Source of the DNA: CAMYLY01 sp036397755 | Lineage (GTDB): Bacteria > Gemmatimonadota > Gemmatimonadetes > Gemmatimonadales > GWC2-71-9 | Assembly: GCA_036397755.1 (NCBI GenBank) | Contig: DASWII010000018.1 | Span: forward strand, 1 to 64,000 | DNA length: 64,000 bases | Direction: 5' to 3' | Shown: piece by piece, positions 7,986 through 15,649 of the stretch | Position numbering within the stretch: the first letter of the stretch is position 1 | Layout: every line of letters starts with the position of its first letter | Notes under the pieces: generated by a model | The model's input: only the letters and a program-made list of their open reading frames with translations | Databases searched by the model: none | Told to the model about the DNA's origin: nothing | Translations under genes and position numbers: made by a program

Positions 7986-8707
7986 GCGACGTTCGCCTGC
8001 AGCGCGCGCTCGCACGAAGCGGCGTGGCTTCGCGCCGCAAGGCAGAGGAACTGATCCGCCAGGGCCGCGTCACGGTCAATGGGGTGGTGGCGACGTTGGG
8101 GATGGCGGTGGACCTCGACCGCGACGACGTGCGAGTACGGGGGCGGCGCGTGCGCCCCGTGCAGGAAGCCTGGATCGCCTTGCACAAGCCGGTGGGCGCC
8201 GTGGTGACCCGGTCGGATCCGGAGGGCCGGCCGACCGTCTTCTCTCTGGTCCCACGGCATCCGGGGCTGGTGTACGTTGGTCGGTTGGACTTCATGACCT
8301 CGGGTCTGCTGCTGCTCACCACGGACGGGGAGGCGGCACATCGTCTGACGCATCCGCGCTTCGCCGTCGAGCGCACGTACCGAGCGCTGGTGCGCGGACG
8401 GTCGCTGGGCGAGATTCGACGGCGGTTGGCTGCGACGACGGTTGTAGACGGACGGCCAGTCTCCATCGTACGTTACCGGGTTCGAGAACGTGGGCAGGGT
8501 GCGATCGACCTCAGCCTCACGCTGGCCGAGGGCCGCAACCGGATCGTCCGGCGAGTGTGCGAGCAGTGGGGACTGCGGGTGCAGCGGTTGAGTCGATTGA
8601 GCTACGGACCGATTCAACTGGGTCGACTTCCGGTGGGGCAATGGCGCTACCTGAGCCGCGTGGAGCGTGTGCATTTGGCTGAGGTCGTGGGGACAGCGAA
8701 CGGATAA
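7982..8707 (+). CDS. rluB: rRNA pseudouridine synthase, RsuA/RluB family
   Basis: This 241-residue protein has an N-terminal S4 RNA-binding domain (residues about 4-60, VRLQRALARSGVASRRKAEELI) and a RsuA/RluB/E/F-type catalytic domain. The catalytic aspartate is Asp103 in VGRLDFMTSGLLLLTTDG. The family isomerises a specific uridine in 23S or 16S rRNA. The synteny after scpB favours RluB (23S U2605 in E. coli numbering), but the exact target is inferred. The GTG start overlaps the scpB stop. Confidence 0.9.
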   Translation: MSDVRLQRALARSGVASRRKAEELIRQGRVTVNGVVATLGMAVDLDRDDVRVRGRRVRPVQEAWIALHKPVGAVVTRSDPEGRPTVFSLVPRHPGLVYVGRLDFMTSGLLLLTTDGEAAHRLTHPRFAVERTYRALVRGRSLGEIRRRLAATTVVDGRPVSIVRYRVRERGQGAIDLSLTLAEGRNRIVRRVCEQWGLRVQRLSRLSYGPIQLGRLPVGQWRYLSRVERVHLAEVVGTANG

Positions 8708-8711
8708 CGTC

Positions 8712-10346
8712 ATGGATCTTCGTGGGAAAACGATTCTCATCATGGGCGGCAGCGGCCTCGTGGGACGCGCGGTCGCGCGTCGGCTCATCGCGCGACGGCC
8801 GGCGAGGATCGTGCTCGTGGGTCTCTACGAGCACGAGCTCCGGCGCGAACTCGACGTGCTGACGCCGATCGCGGGCGACACGAAGCTTGAGTTAGCGTGG
8901 GGCAACGTGTTCGCACCGACGGCGGTGGCTCGGATGAGGCGGGAGGACATGTTGGCCGATCCGGAGCATCGTCGAGCGGTCCTCGACGACCTGCTGGGCG
9001 AGCTGACACCCCACGTCCTCGAGCGCAGCTTTCTGTACCAGCTCTTCATGGAGTTCCGGCCGGACGCCGTGGTGGATTCGATCAATACCGCCACGGCGTT
9101 CGCCTATCAGGACGTTTTCACGTCGGCACAGAAACTCGTCGAGGCGGCGCGAGCCGGAACCGCGACGCCCGAGATGGTCGAGGAACACGTCTTGTCGATT
9201 CCCACGCCGCAACTCATTCGGCATGTGCAAGTCGTGCTGGAGGCGGTCAAGGCGGTCGGGACCGAAGCGTACGTGAAGGTGGGAACCAGTGGCACGGGCG
9301 GCATGGGGCTGAACATCCCGTACACGCATTCGGAAGAGCGGCCCTCGCGGACCCTCATGACCAAGTCCGCGATCGCGGGGGCCCATTCTCTCATGCTGTT
9401 TCTCATCGCCCGCACGCCCGGCGCACCGGCCACGGCGGAGATCAAGCCGACCGCGGCGATCGCCTGGCGGGAGATCGCGTATGGGCCGATTCAACGGTGG
9501 GGGCGCACGATCACGCGCTACGAGTGTCTCGAGCCCGTGCCCGCCTCGGAGGCGATCTCGGATTGCGAGGGAAGATGGACCGATACTGGCAAGGTGTTGG
9601 AGTCCGTGTATGCGGACGTCGGCGAGAACGGCTACTTCGCCCGCGACGAATTCGAAACGGTGAGTTCGTTGCGCCAGATGGAGTTCATCACGCCCGAGGA
9701 GGTCGCCGACTACGTCGTGATGGAGCTCGAAGGGCGGGCGTCGGGCCGCAACATCGTCGCCGCCTTGGATTCGTCGACGGCCGGCCCGACGTACCAAGCC
9801 GGTGTCCTGCGGGCCGCGGCGATCCAGCGCCTCGCGGAACTCGAGCAGGCGCACGGCGTGCGGGCGATCGCGTTCGAGATGCTCGGGCCGCCCAGGCTGT
9901 CGAAACTGCTCTATGAGGGATTCCTGTGGTCGCGTCTGCGCGACTCGGTCGCGGCGCTCGCGGAGAGTAACGCCGCCACGCTGGCCGCGGAGGCACAGCA
10001 GCTGGTCCGCGACGACGCGGAGTTGCGACAGACGGTCATCTCGGTGGGGTTGCCCATCGTGGTGGACGGTGACCGGGTGTATCGCGGGGGCGAAGTGATT
10101 GTCCAGCCCATCAACGGTGACGTGGAGCGCGCGGTGCACGCCGGGTGGGTCGACCTCCGGGAGGCGAACTGCGCCACGTGGATCGCGCGAGCCGCCGCAG
10201 CCGTACGGGAGGCGGCCGAGCGGGTTCCGGGGTCGGGGAGTGGCTTCGAGTGGGCAGCGATGGAGGCGTCGAGTCCCATTCGGCCACCGGCATTCGCGAC
10301 CTGGATCTTCCGCAACGAGGATGATGGTGAGCGCATCAAGCGGTAG
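8712..10346 (+). CDS. Large Rossmann-fold protein, NAD-dependent epimerase/SDR-like, function unknown
   Basis: This 544-residue protein starts at ATG 8712, four bases after rluB. Residues 7-18 (TILIMGGSGLVG) form a dinucleotide-binding GxxGxxG loop as in extended SDR enzymes. A hydrophobic RPDAVVDSINTATAF segment follows near 117-131, then YVKVGTSGTGGMGLNIPYTHSEERPS near residues 188-213. There is no clear YxxxK catalytic pair, although K217 of LMTKSAIAGAHS is well placed to resemble the SDR lysine. The protein is about 200 residues longer than classical extended SDRs, and the C-terminal half is not recognised. It has no transmembrane segment or signal peptide. Its place before the MoxR/Bat cluster does not reveal a function. 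Confidence 0.7.
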   Translation: MDLRGKTILIMGGSGLVGRAVARRLIARRPARIVLVGLYEHELRRELDVLTPIAGDTKLELAWGNVFAPTAVARMRREDMLADPEHRRAVLDDLLGELTPHVLERSFLYQLFMEFRPDAVVDSINTATAFAYQDVFTSAQKLVEAARAGTATPEMVEEHVLSIPTPQLIRHVQVVLEAVKAVGTEAYVKVGTSGTGGMGLNIPYTHSEERPSRTLMTKSAIAGAHSLMLFLIARTPGAPATAEIKPTAAIAWREIAYGPIQRWGRTITRYECLEPVPASEAISDCEGRWTDTGKVLESVYADVGENGYFARDEFETVSSLRQMEFITPEEVADYVVMELEGRASGRNIVAALDSSTAGPTYQAGVLRAAAIQRLAELEQAHGVRAIAFEMLGPPRLSKLLYEGFLWSRLRDSVAALAESNAATLAAEAQQLVRDDAELRQTVISVGLPIVVDGDRVYRGGEVIVQPINGDVERAVHAGWVDLREANCATWIARAAAAVREAAERVPGSGSGFEWAAMEASSPIRPPAFATWIFRNEDDGERIKR

Positions 10347-10361
10347 TCGGGGCGACGCGCC

Positions 10362-11336
10362 ATGACGTCGAGAGCCGTGCAGCGGTCCGACGCGTCGCTG
10401 ACGGACGCGATCAAGACCGAAGTCAGTCGCCGCGTGGTCGGGCAGGACGCGATGGTCGAGCGCCTGCTGATCGGCTTGCTGACTGGCGGGCATATTCTGC
10501 TCGAAGGCGTGCCCGGACTCGCCAAGACCCTGGCCGTCAGTTCGCTGGCCGAGACGATTCACTCGACCTTCCATCGCATCCAGTTCACACCGGATCTCCT
10601 CCCCGCGGACATCATCGGGACGATGGTGTTCGACCAGAAGAGCGGCGATTTTCATCCGAAACGTGGACCGCTCTTCGCGAACGTCATTCTGGCCGACGAG
10701 ATCAATCGGGCGCCGGCCAAAGTGCAGGCGGCACTGCTCGAGGCGATGCAGGAGCAGCAGGTGACGATCGGCGGGGAGACGTATCGGCTCGAGGATCCGT
10801 TTCTCGTGCTTGCGACGCAGAACCCTATCGAGCAAGAAGGCACGTATCCGCTTCCGGAAGCGCAGCTGGATCGCTTCATGCTCAAGATCCGGGTGGACTA
10901 TCCGTCGCGCGACGATGAGAAGGAGATCCTGTGGCGGATGGCGGGAGGCCAGGAGATCCCCGTAGCGCGCGTGGCCGATCCCGTGGACATCTTGCGGCAG
11001 CGCAAGGCCATCGCCGAACTCTACATGGATCAGAAGCTCGTCGACTACATCGTGGACATCGTGAGGGGAACGCGGGCGCCGCAGGACGTTGGATTACCCG
11101 ATCTCCGGCCGTTGGTGGCGTACGGCGCGAGCCCGCGCGCGTCGATTTACCTCGCGCGCGCCGCGCGCGCCCATGCGTTTCTGCGTGGACGGGCGTACGT
11201 CGTACCCGAGGACGTCAAGGCCGTCGCGCCCGACGTGCTGCGGCACCGCGTCCTGCTGACTTTCGAGGCGGAAGCCGAGGACATGACCTCCGATGACGTG
11301 ATCGCGCGGATGCTGGAGGCGGTGGACGTTCCCTGA
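10362..11336 (+). CDS. MoxR-type AAA+ ATPase
   Basis: This 324-residue AAA+ ATPase has the Walker A variant GVPGLAKT at 49-56 and Walker B VILADEINRA at 108-117. The GTYPLPEAQLDRFMLKI sensor segment is strongly typical of MoxR proteins. MoxR ATPases act as chaperone-like partners of von Willebrand factor A proteins, and here the gene is followed directly by a DUF58 protein and two VWA proteins. The TGA stop and the ATG of the next gene share one base (TGATG). It is likely the energy source for the Bat complex encoded downstream. Confidence 0.94.
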   Translation: MTSRAVQRSDASLTDAIKTEVSRRVVGQDAMVERLLIGLLTGGHILLEGVPGLAKTLAVSSLAETIHSTFHRIQFTPDLLPADIIGTMVFDQKSGDFHPKRGPLFANVILADEINRAPAKVQAALLEAMQEQQVTIGGETYRLEDPFLVLATQNPIEQEGTYPLPEAQLDRFMLKIRVDYPSRDDEKEILWRMAGGQEIPVARVADPVDILRQRKAIAELYMDQKLVDYIVDIVRGTRAPQDVGLPDLRPLVAYGASPRASIYLARAARAHAFLRGRAYVVPEDVKAVAPDVLRHRVLLTFEAEAEDMTSDDVIARMLEAVDVP

Positions 11337-12229
11337 TGCAAGTGTCGCGCGTCGTATCGGCCGACGTGCTGCGTCAGGTCAAGACGATCGAGCTCCGCAC
11401 GCGTCGCCTCGTCACCACACTGTTCTCCGGGGAGTACCGGTCCGTCTTCCGCGGACAGGGCATGGAGTTCGCGGAGGTACGCGCGTACGAGCAGGGAGAC
11501 GACTATCGGGCAGTGGATTGGAATGTCTCCGCCCGGATGGGGTCACCCTACGTCAAGACGTTCCACGAGGAACGCGAGCTCACGCTGCTCCTGGTCGTCG
11601 ATCGCTCGGGCTCGGAGGAGTTCGGGGATCCGGCCACCAAAGCGCAGGTCGGCGTCGAAGTGGCCGCGGTGTTGGCGCTGGCGGCCGCGCGGCAGAATGA
11701 CCGTGTGGGCGCACTCATCTTTGCCGATGCGGTGGAGCACGTGGTACGGCCTCGCAAAGGCCGGCGGCATGCGCTCCGTGTCATACGCGACCTCGTCGCA
11801 TTTGAACCGTCCTCGGCGCGCACGAACCTCGCCACGGCGCTCGCATACGCCGCGCGCCTGCTCCGCCACCGGGCCGTCATCGTGGTGCTCTCGGATTTCC
11901 GCGCGACGGGGTGGGAAGATCAACTTGCCCGGATGACCCGGGTCCACGAAGTCGTGGCCGTCACGGTCGACGACCCGCGGGAATTCGATCTGCCGGCCGT
12001 GGGCTGGATCGAGCTACAGGATGCCGAGACCGGCCACCGCGTGCTGGTCGACACGGCGCACGAGCCCACGCGGGTGCACGCAAGCATGATGGCGGAGCAG
12101 CAGCGACTGCGTCGCGCGAGGACGTTCGCGCGCCTGCAGGTGGATCACGTGGCACTGCGGACGGATCACCCGTATGCGGAGGCGTTGCACGAGACGTTCG
12201 CGCGCAGGGCAAGGCGGCTGCGCCGATGA
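11336..12229 (+). CDS. DUF58 protein of the MoxR/Bat cluster
   Basis: This 297-residue protein matches DUF58: RRLVTTLFSGEYRSVFRGQGMEFAEVRAYEQGDDYRAVDWNVSARMG is the conserved core, followed by a VWA-like fold with VVDRSGSEEFG in place of a full MIDAS DxSxS. It sits between the MoxR ATPase and the Bat membrane proteins, the standard arrangement of this operon. It carries no membrane segment, so it is probably a cytoplasmic or peripheral adaptor. An ATGA overlap leads to the next gene. Confidence 0.9.
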   Translation: MQVSRVVSADVLRQVKTIELRTRRLVTTLFSGEYRSVFRGQGMEFAEVRAYEQGDDYRAVDWNVSARMGSPYVKTFHEERELTLLLVVDRSGSEEFGDPATKAQVGVEVAAVLALAAARQNDRVGALIFADAVEHVVRPRKGRRHALRVIRDLVAFEPSSARTNLATALAYAARLLRHRAVIVVLSDFRATGWEDQLARMTRVHEVVAVTVDDPREFDLPAVGWIELQDAETGHRVLVDTAHEPTRVHASMMAEQQRLRRARTFARLQVDHVALRTDHPYAEALHETFARRARRLRR

Positions 12230-13056
12230 GCGTGGCCGGACTCCTACTGCTCATTCAGGCGGTGAATTGGCAGGTCGCGCCGGCGAGGCCGAGTGTCGGT
12301 GACACGGTGCGTGTGTCCCGGGTCGTCGTGGTAGAGGGACAGGTCGCCGTGCGGCCGCAACCCGTGGCGGCGACGGATGTCCTCGAGCCGCTGGCCGACC
12401 CAGTGACGCGGATCAGCGAGGGCCGCCTCCTGGTGGAGTACGAGCTGGCATTCTTCGCGACCGGCGTCCACACGGTGACGATCCCCACGGCGGAGCTGAT
12501 CGCGGCGGACGGCACGGTCCAGGTGCTGCCGGAGGAGAACATCGCGGTGACCGTCGTGTCGATCCTCCCGGATTCCGCCGTGGCGCCGCACACCTCGTTG
12601 GGGCCCTTCGCAGCGTCCCCGCGCCGGGCGTGGTTGCTGCCGGTGCTGCTGGTGGCAGTGTCGGGGGCCGTCACCGCTTGGGTCGCCAGACGACGCCGGG
12701 TTGGTCCTCGCGCGAGATGGGAGTTCGCGGCGGATCGGTCGGTGAGTTCGCCGTTGGAGCGATGGGAAGCCGCCGGAGAGCGGAGGGCGGTCGTGACGCT
12801 CGCGTCGGACGCGATCCGGGCACGCATCGCCACCATGGTCCCGACGGCGGGAGCGGAGCTGACGACCGACGAGTGCCTCGCGCGGCTTGCGGACGAAGGG
12901 CCCGCATGGCCGTTGCGCGAGATTGCCGGAGTGCTCCACGAGCTCGACCGGGCTCGGTTTGCGCCAGCGGTTCCCGGGGACGTCTCCGCGATGATCGATC
13001 GTGCGGAGGGTGTGATCCGCACCCTCGAGCACGTGCCGCTCGAGGTGACCCCGTGA
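12226..13056 (+). CDS. Membrane-anchored Bat-cluster protein of unknown family
   Basis: This 276-residue protein starts MSVAGLLLLIQAVNW, which could be a short signal or anchor. A beta-rich region follows to about residue 125, similar in feel to the start of BatD-like domains (PARPSVGDTVRVSRVVVVEGQV). One clear transmembrane segment lies near 130-147 (AWLLPVLLVAVSGAVTAWVARRRR), then a cytoplasmic helical tail to 276. The topology suggests a periplasmic sensor or scaffold domain linked to a cytoplasmic part. It takes the place of the DUF4381-like protein often found between DUF58 and BatA, but I cannot assign the family firmly. It overlaps both neighbours (ATGA, GTGA), so it is surely part of the operon. 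Confidence 0.75.
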   Translation: MSVAGLLLLIQAVNWQVAPARPSVGDTVRVSRVVVVEGQVAVRPQPVAATDVLEPLADPVTRISEGRLLVEYELAFFATGVHTVTIPTAELIAADGTVQVLPEENIAVTVVSILPDSAVAPHTSLGPFAASPRRAWLLPVLLVAVSGAVTAWVARRRRVGPRARWEFAADRSVSSPLERWEAAGERRAVVTLASDAIRARIATMVPTAGAELTTDECLARLADEGPAWPLREIAGVLHELDRARFAPAVPGDVSAMIDRAEGVIRTLEHVPLEVTP

Positions 13057-14033
13057 TCCTCGTTCGGCCGTGGGTCCTTCTGTTCCTGCTGCTCCTGCCG
13101 ATCTGGTGGTGGCGGCGGTATGCACGCCGCTCACGGGCGGCGGGGTACAGCGACACGAGCGCGTTGGGCGCGGTGGCCGGGGCCCGCCGCTGGGTGGGGG
13201 AGACGCCGGCGTTGCTGCGGACGCTCGCGCTGGTGGCGTGGACGGTCGGTGCCGCCGGACCGCAGTTCGGGTCCAACCTGGTCGAGACGCGCAGCGAGGG
13301 AATCGCGATCGCGCTCGCCGTGGACGTATCGAGCAGCATGCTGGCCAAGGACTTCGAGCCCTCCACCCGATTGGAGGTGGCCATCGAGCAATCGGTGCTC
13401 TTCATCCAGGGACGCCGGTTCGATCGAATCGGGCTCGTGGCGTTCGCGGGAGAGGCCCTCACGCGGGTCCCCATCACGGTGGACTACGCGGTGCTCACTG
13501 CGGCGGTGCGCGCCCTCAATGCGTTCGAGCTGGAGGATGGGACGGCGATTGGCACTGCCATTGCGACGGCGGCCAATCGGCTGCGCCGAGCGCCGGGCGC
13601 CAGCAAGGTCATGGTGCTGCTCACCGACGGCGAGAACACCCGCGGCATGCTGGACCCTCGCACGGCGGCGGAGGCCGCGGCCCAGTTCGGGATCAAGATC
13701 TACACGATCGGTGTGGGCAGCGAAGGTGAGGCGCCGATGCCCATTGGACGCGGCCCAGGGGGACAGCTGCGGTACCAAACGCTTCCCGTGCGTCTCGATG
13801 AGGAGCTCCTGCGGGACATCGCCCGCACGACGGGCGGTCGGTACTTCCGCGCCACCGAACCGGAAGCGCTCGGTCGGATCTTTCAGCAGATCGATCAACT
13901 CGAGAAGACCCCGGTGGCGGTCACGCGGTACAGCGATGTTGACGAGTCGTACCGCGGGTTCTTGCTCGCGGGTTTCGGGGCGCTCCTGCTCGAGTTGACG
14001 CTGGCGGCCACGCTCATTGTCCGGGTACCCTGA
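13053..14033 (+). CDS. batA: BatA-like VWA-domain membrane protein
   Basis: This 326-residue protein has the BatA layout: an N-terminal hydrophobic segment with a WWWRRY stretch, a second membrane segment near 55-70, a VWA domain and a C-terminal membrane segment near 303-322. The metal-ion-dependent adhesion site is intact, with DVSSS at 91-95 and LLTDGEN near 193-199. The family, named for Bacteroides aerotolerance, works with MoxR ATPases in envelope stress tolerance, but the molecular role is not settled. GTG 13053 is the only start that overlaps the previous stop in the GTGA style seen throughout this region. Confidence 0.9.
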   Translation: MILVRPWVLLFLLLLPIWWWRRYARRSRAAGYSDTSALGAVAGARRWVGETPALLRTLALVAWTVGAAGPQFGSNLVETRSEGIAIALAVDVSSSMLAKDFEPSTRLEVAIEQSVLFIQGRRFDRIGLVAFAGEALTRVPITVDYAVLTAAVRALNAFELEDGTAIGTAIATAANRLRRAPGASKVMVLLTDGENTRGMLDPRTAAEAAAQFGIKIYTIGVGSEGEAPMPIGRGPGGQLRYQTLPVRLDEELLRDIARTTGGRYFRATEPEALGRIFQQIDQLEKTPVAVTRYSDVDESYRGFLLAGFGALLLELTLAATLIVRVP

Positions 14034-14035
14034 GG

Positions 14036-15649
14036 ATGCGATTCGACTACCCGCAGATGCTCATCGCCGCGCCGTTCATCGCGGCGCTGGTCGGGGCGAT
14101 CGCGTGGTGGGTGCGTGCGGTGCGGGTGGAGCGGGCCCGGCGATGGTCGCGGGACCTCGGCACGCAGGCGCAGTCCAGCGGACGATGGTCGCCGGTCGGA
14201 CTGATGGTGGTGGGCGTGCTCGTCACGGTCGCCTTCGCGGGCCCCCGCTGGGGCAGCCGCACGGTCATCACGGAGACCAAAGGGCTCAACCTCGTGGTCG
14301 CGGTCGATATCTCCCGCTCGATGCTTGCCGAGGACGGCGCGCCAACCCGTCTGGAATCGGCACGGCGACAGGCCCGGCGATTGGTGCACGATCTACGCGG
14401 CGACCGCGTCGGCCTCATCGCGTTCGCCGGCCAGAGCTTCATCCTCTCGCCTTTGACGGTCGATCAGTCCGCGCTCCAGATGCTGGTCGACGCGCTCGAC
14501 CCGAGTCTGACATCGGCGGGCGGGACGGAGTTCGCCACGGTATTGCGGCAGGGACGCGAACTCCTCATGGCGGGGGACCAGGTGGCGGACCGCGTGCTCG
14601 TATTGTTCACCGACGGCGAGGCGCACGACTCGCTTCCGGGTGCGGTGCGCGAAGCGCAGCGACTGGCAACGGCCGGGATCCATCTGATCGTGGTGAGTGA
14701 GGGTGGGCGTGAGCCCGTGCCGATTCCGGTACGAGACCCAGACGGGGTGTTTGTCGAGTACCAGCGAGACGACTCCGATGAGGTCGTGCAGACGTCGCGG
14801 CGCGACGACATCATCAACAGCGTGGCGGACGCGGCGCGCGGAGTGGTGGTCACGGCCGCCCGCGAAGATCAGGCGGCTGCCGTGCGGGAACTGGTGGACG
14901 CCTATAAGCGGGCGCCGGAGGCAACGACGACGGCTGCCCAGGATCTGTCCCAAGCCTGGATTCCGTTGCTCCTCGCGACGCTGCTGTTACTGGCACACAC
15001 CTTCACGCGGCGCACGATGGCGTTGGTCTCGCTGCTGGTGTTGGCTGGCGGCGCTCGCGAGCCGATCCGCGCCCAAGCGCCGCGCTCAGGAGCGGATCGG
15101 GCCTGGACATCGGGCGATTTCGCCGCGGCGCTCACGCATTACCTCGCGATCGCCCGCGCGACGCAGGGTGGGGACACCGCGTGGTACAACGTCGGGACGG
15201 CGGCGCTCGCCGTGGGGGACTCGATGCTGGCCCGCGACGCCCTCGGCCGTGCGGCGAGGTCGGCGGAACCGCACCTTCGGTTCCGAGCGCTCTACAACCT
15301 GGGACTGCTCCACCTGCGATTGGCCGCACGGGATTCGGCTGGGGCGGCGGAGCACCTCCGGGAGGCGCGACGGGCGTACCGGGAGGCGTTGCTGCTGGCC
15401 CCGTCGGATACGGCGGCGAAATGGAATCTCGAACTGGCGCTCCGGCGCACGCCGCCTCCGCCCGACGGTTCACCACCCCCGAGTGCCGGTGCCGAGCCGC
15501 CGCCGGGCGGACCACAACCACCGTCCGGGCTCACTCTCCAGCAAGCGGAGCAGTTGCTCAACTCGATCGCGGAGGAAGAGCGACGGTCCCGGATGGAACG
15601 CAACCGACGACGCACGGTCACGGACGTGCGGGGGAAGAAGAACTGGTGA
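14036..15649 (+). CDS. BatB-BatC fusion: VWA domain plus TPR region
   Basis: This 537-residue protein combines two proteins that are usually separate. Residues 1-320 are BatB-like: two N-terminal membrane segments, a MIDAS DISRS at 91-95, VLFTDGEAHDS near 190-200 and a membrane segment near 305-320. Residues about 345-460 form TPR-like repeats (DTAWYNVGTAALAVGDSMLARDALGRAAR, RFRALYNLGLLHL), as in BatC. A proline-rich stretch and a basic, charged C-terminus complete it. It starts at ATG 14036, two bases after batA. The TPR part follows the membrane segment, so it would sit on the opposite side of the membrane from that of a free BatC unless the topology differs. Confidence 0.88.
   Translation: MRFDYPQMLIAAPFIAALVGAIAWWVRAVRVERARRWSRDLGTQAQSSGRWSPVGLMVVGVLVTVAFAGPRWGSRTVITETKGLNLVVAVDISRSMLAEDGAPTRLESARRQARRLVHDLRGDRVGLIAFAGQSFILSPLTVDQSALQMLVDALDPSLTSAGGTEFATVLRQGRELLMAGDQVADRVLVLFTDGEAHDSLPGAVREAQRLATAGIHLIVVSEGGREPVPIPVRDPDGVFVEYQRDDSDEVVQTSRRDDIINSVADAARGVVVTAAREDQAAAVRELVDAYKRAPEATTTAAQDLSQAWIPLLLATLLLLAHTFTRRTMALVSLLVLAGGAREPIRAQAPRSGADRAWTSGDFAAALTHYLAIARATQGGDTAWYNVGTAALAVGDSMLARDALGRAARSAEPHLRFRALYNLGLLHLRLAARDSAGAAEHLREARRAYREALLLAPSDTAAKWNLELALRRTPPPPDGSPPPSAGAEPPPGGPQPPSGLTLQQAEQLLNSIAEEERRSRMERNRRRTVTDVRGKKNW

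Noticed and set aside
8892..10835. A 647-codon minus-strand frame across the Rossmann protein and moxR
   Set aside because: It is antisense to conserved coding sequence and has shadow-type composition. The plus-strand frames have clear motifs.
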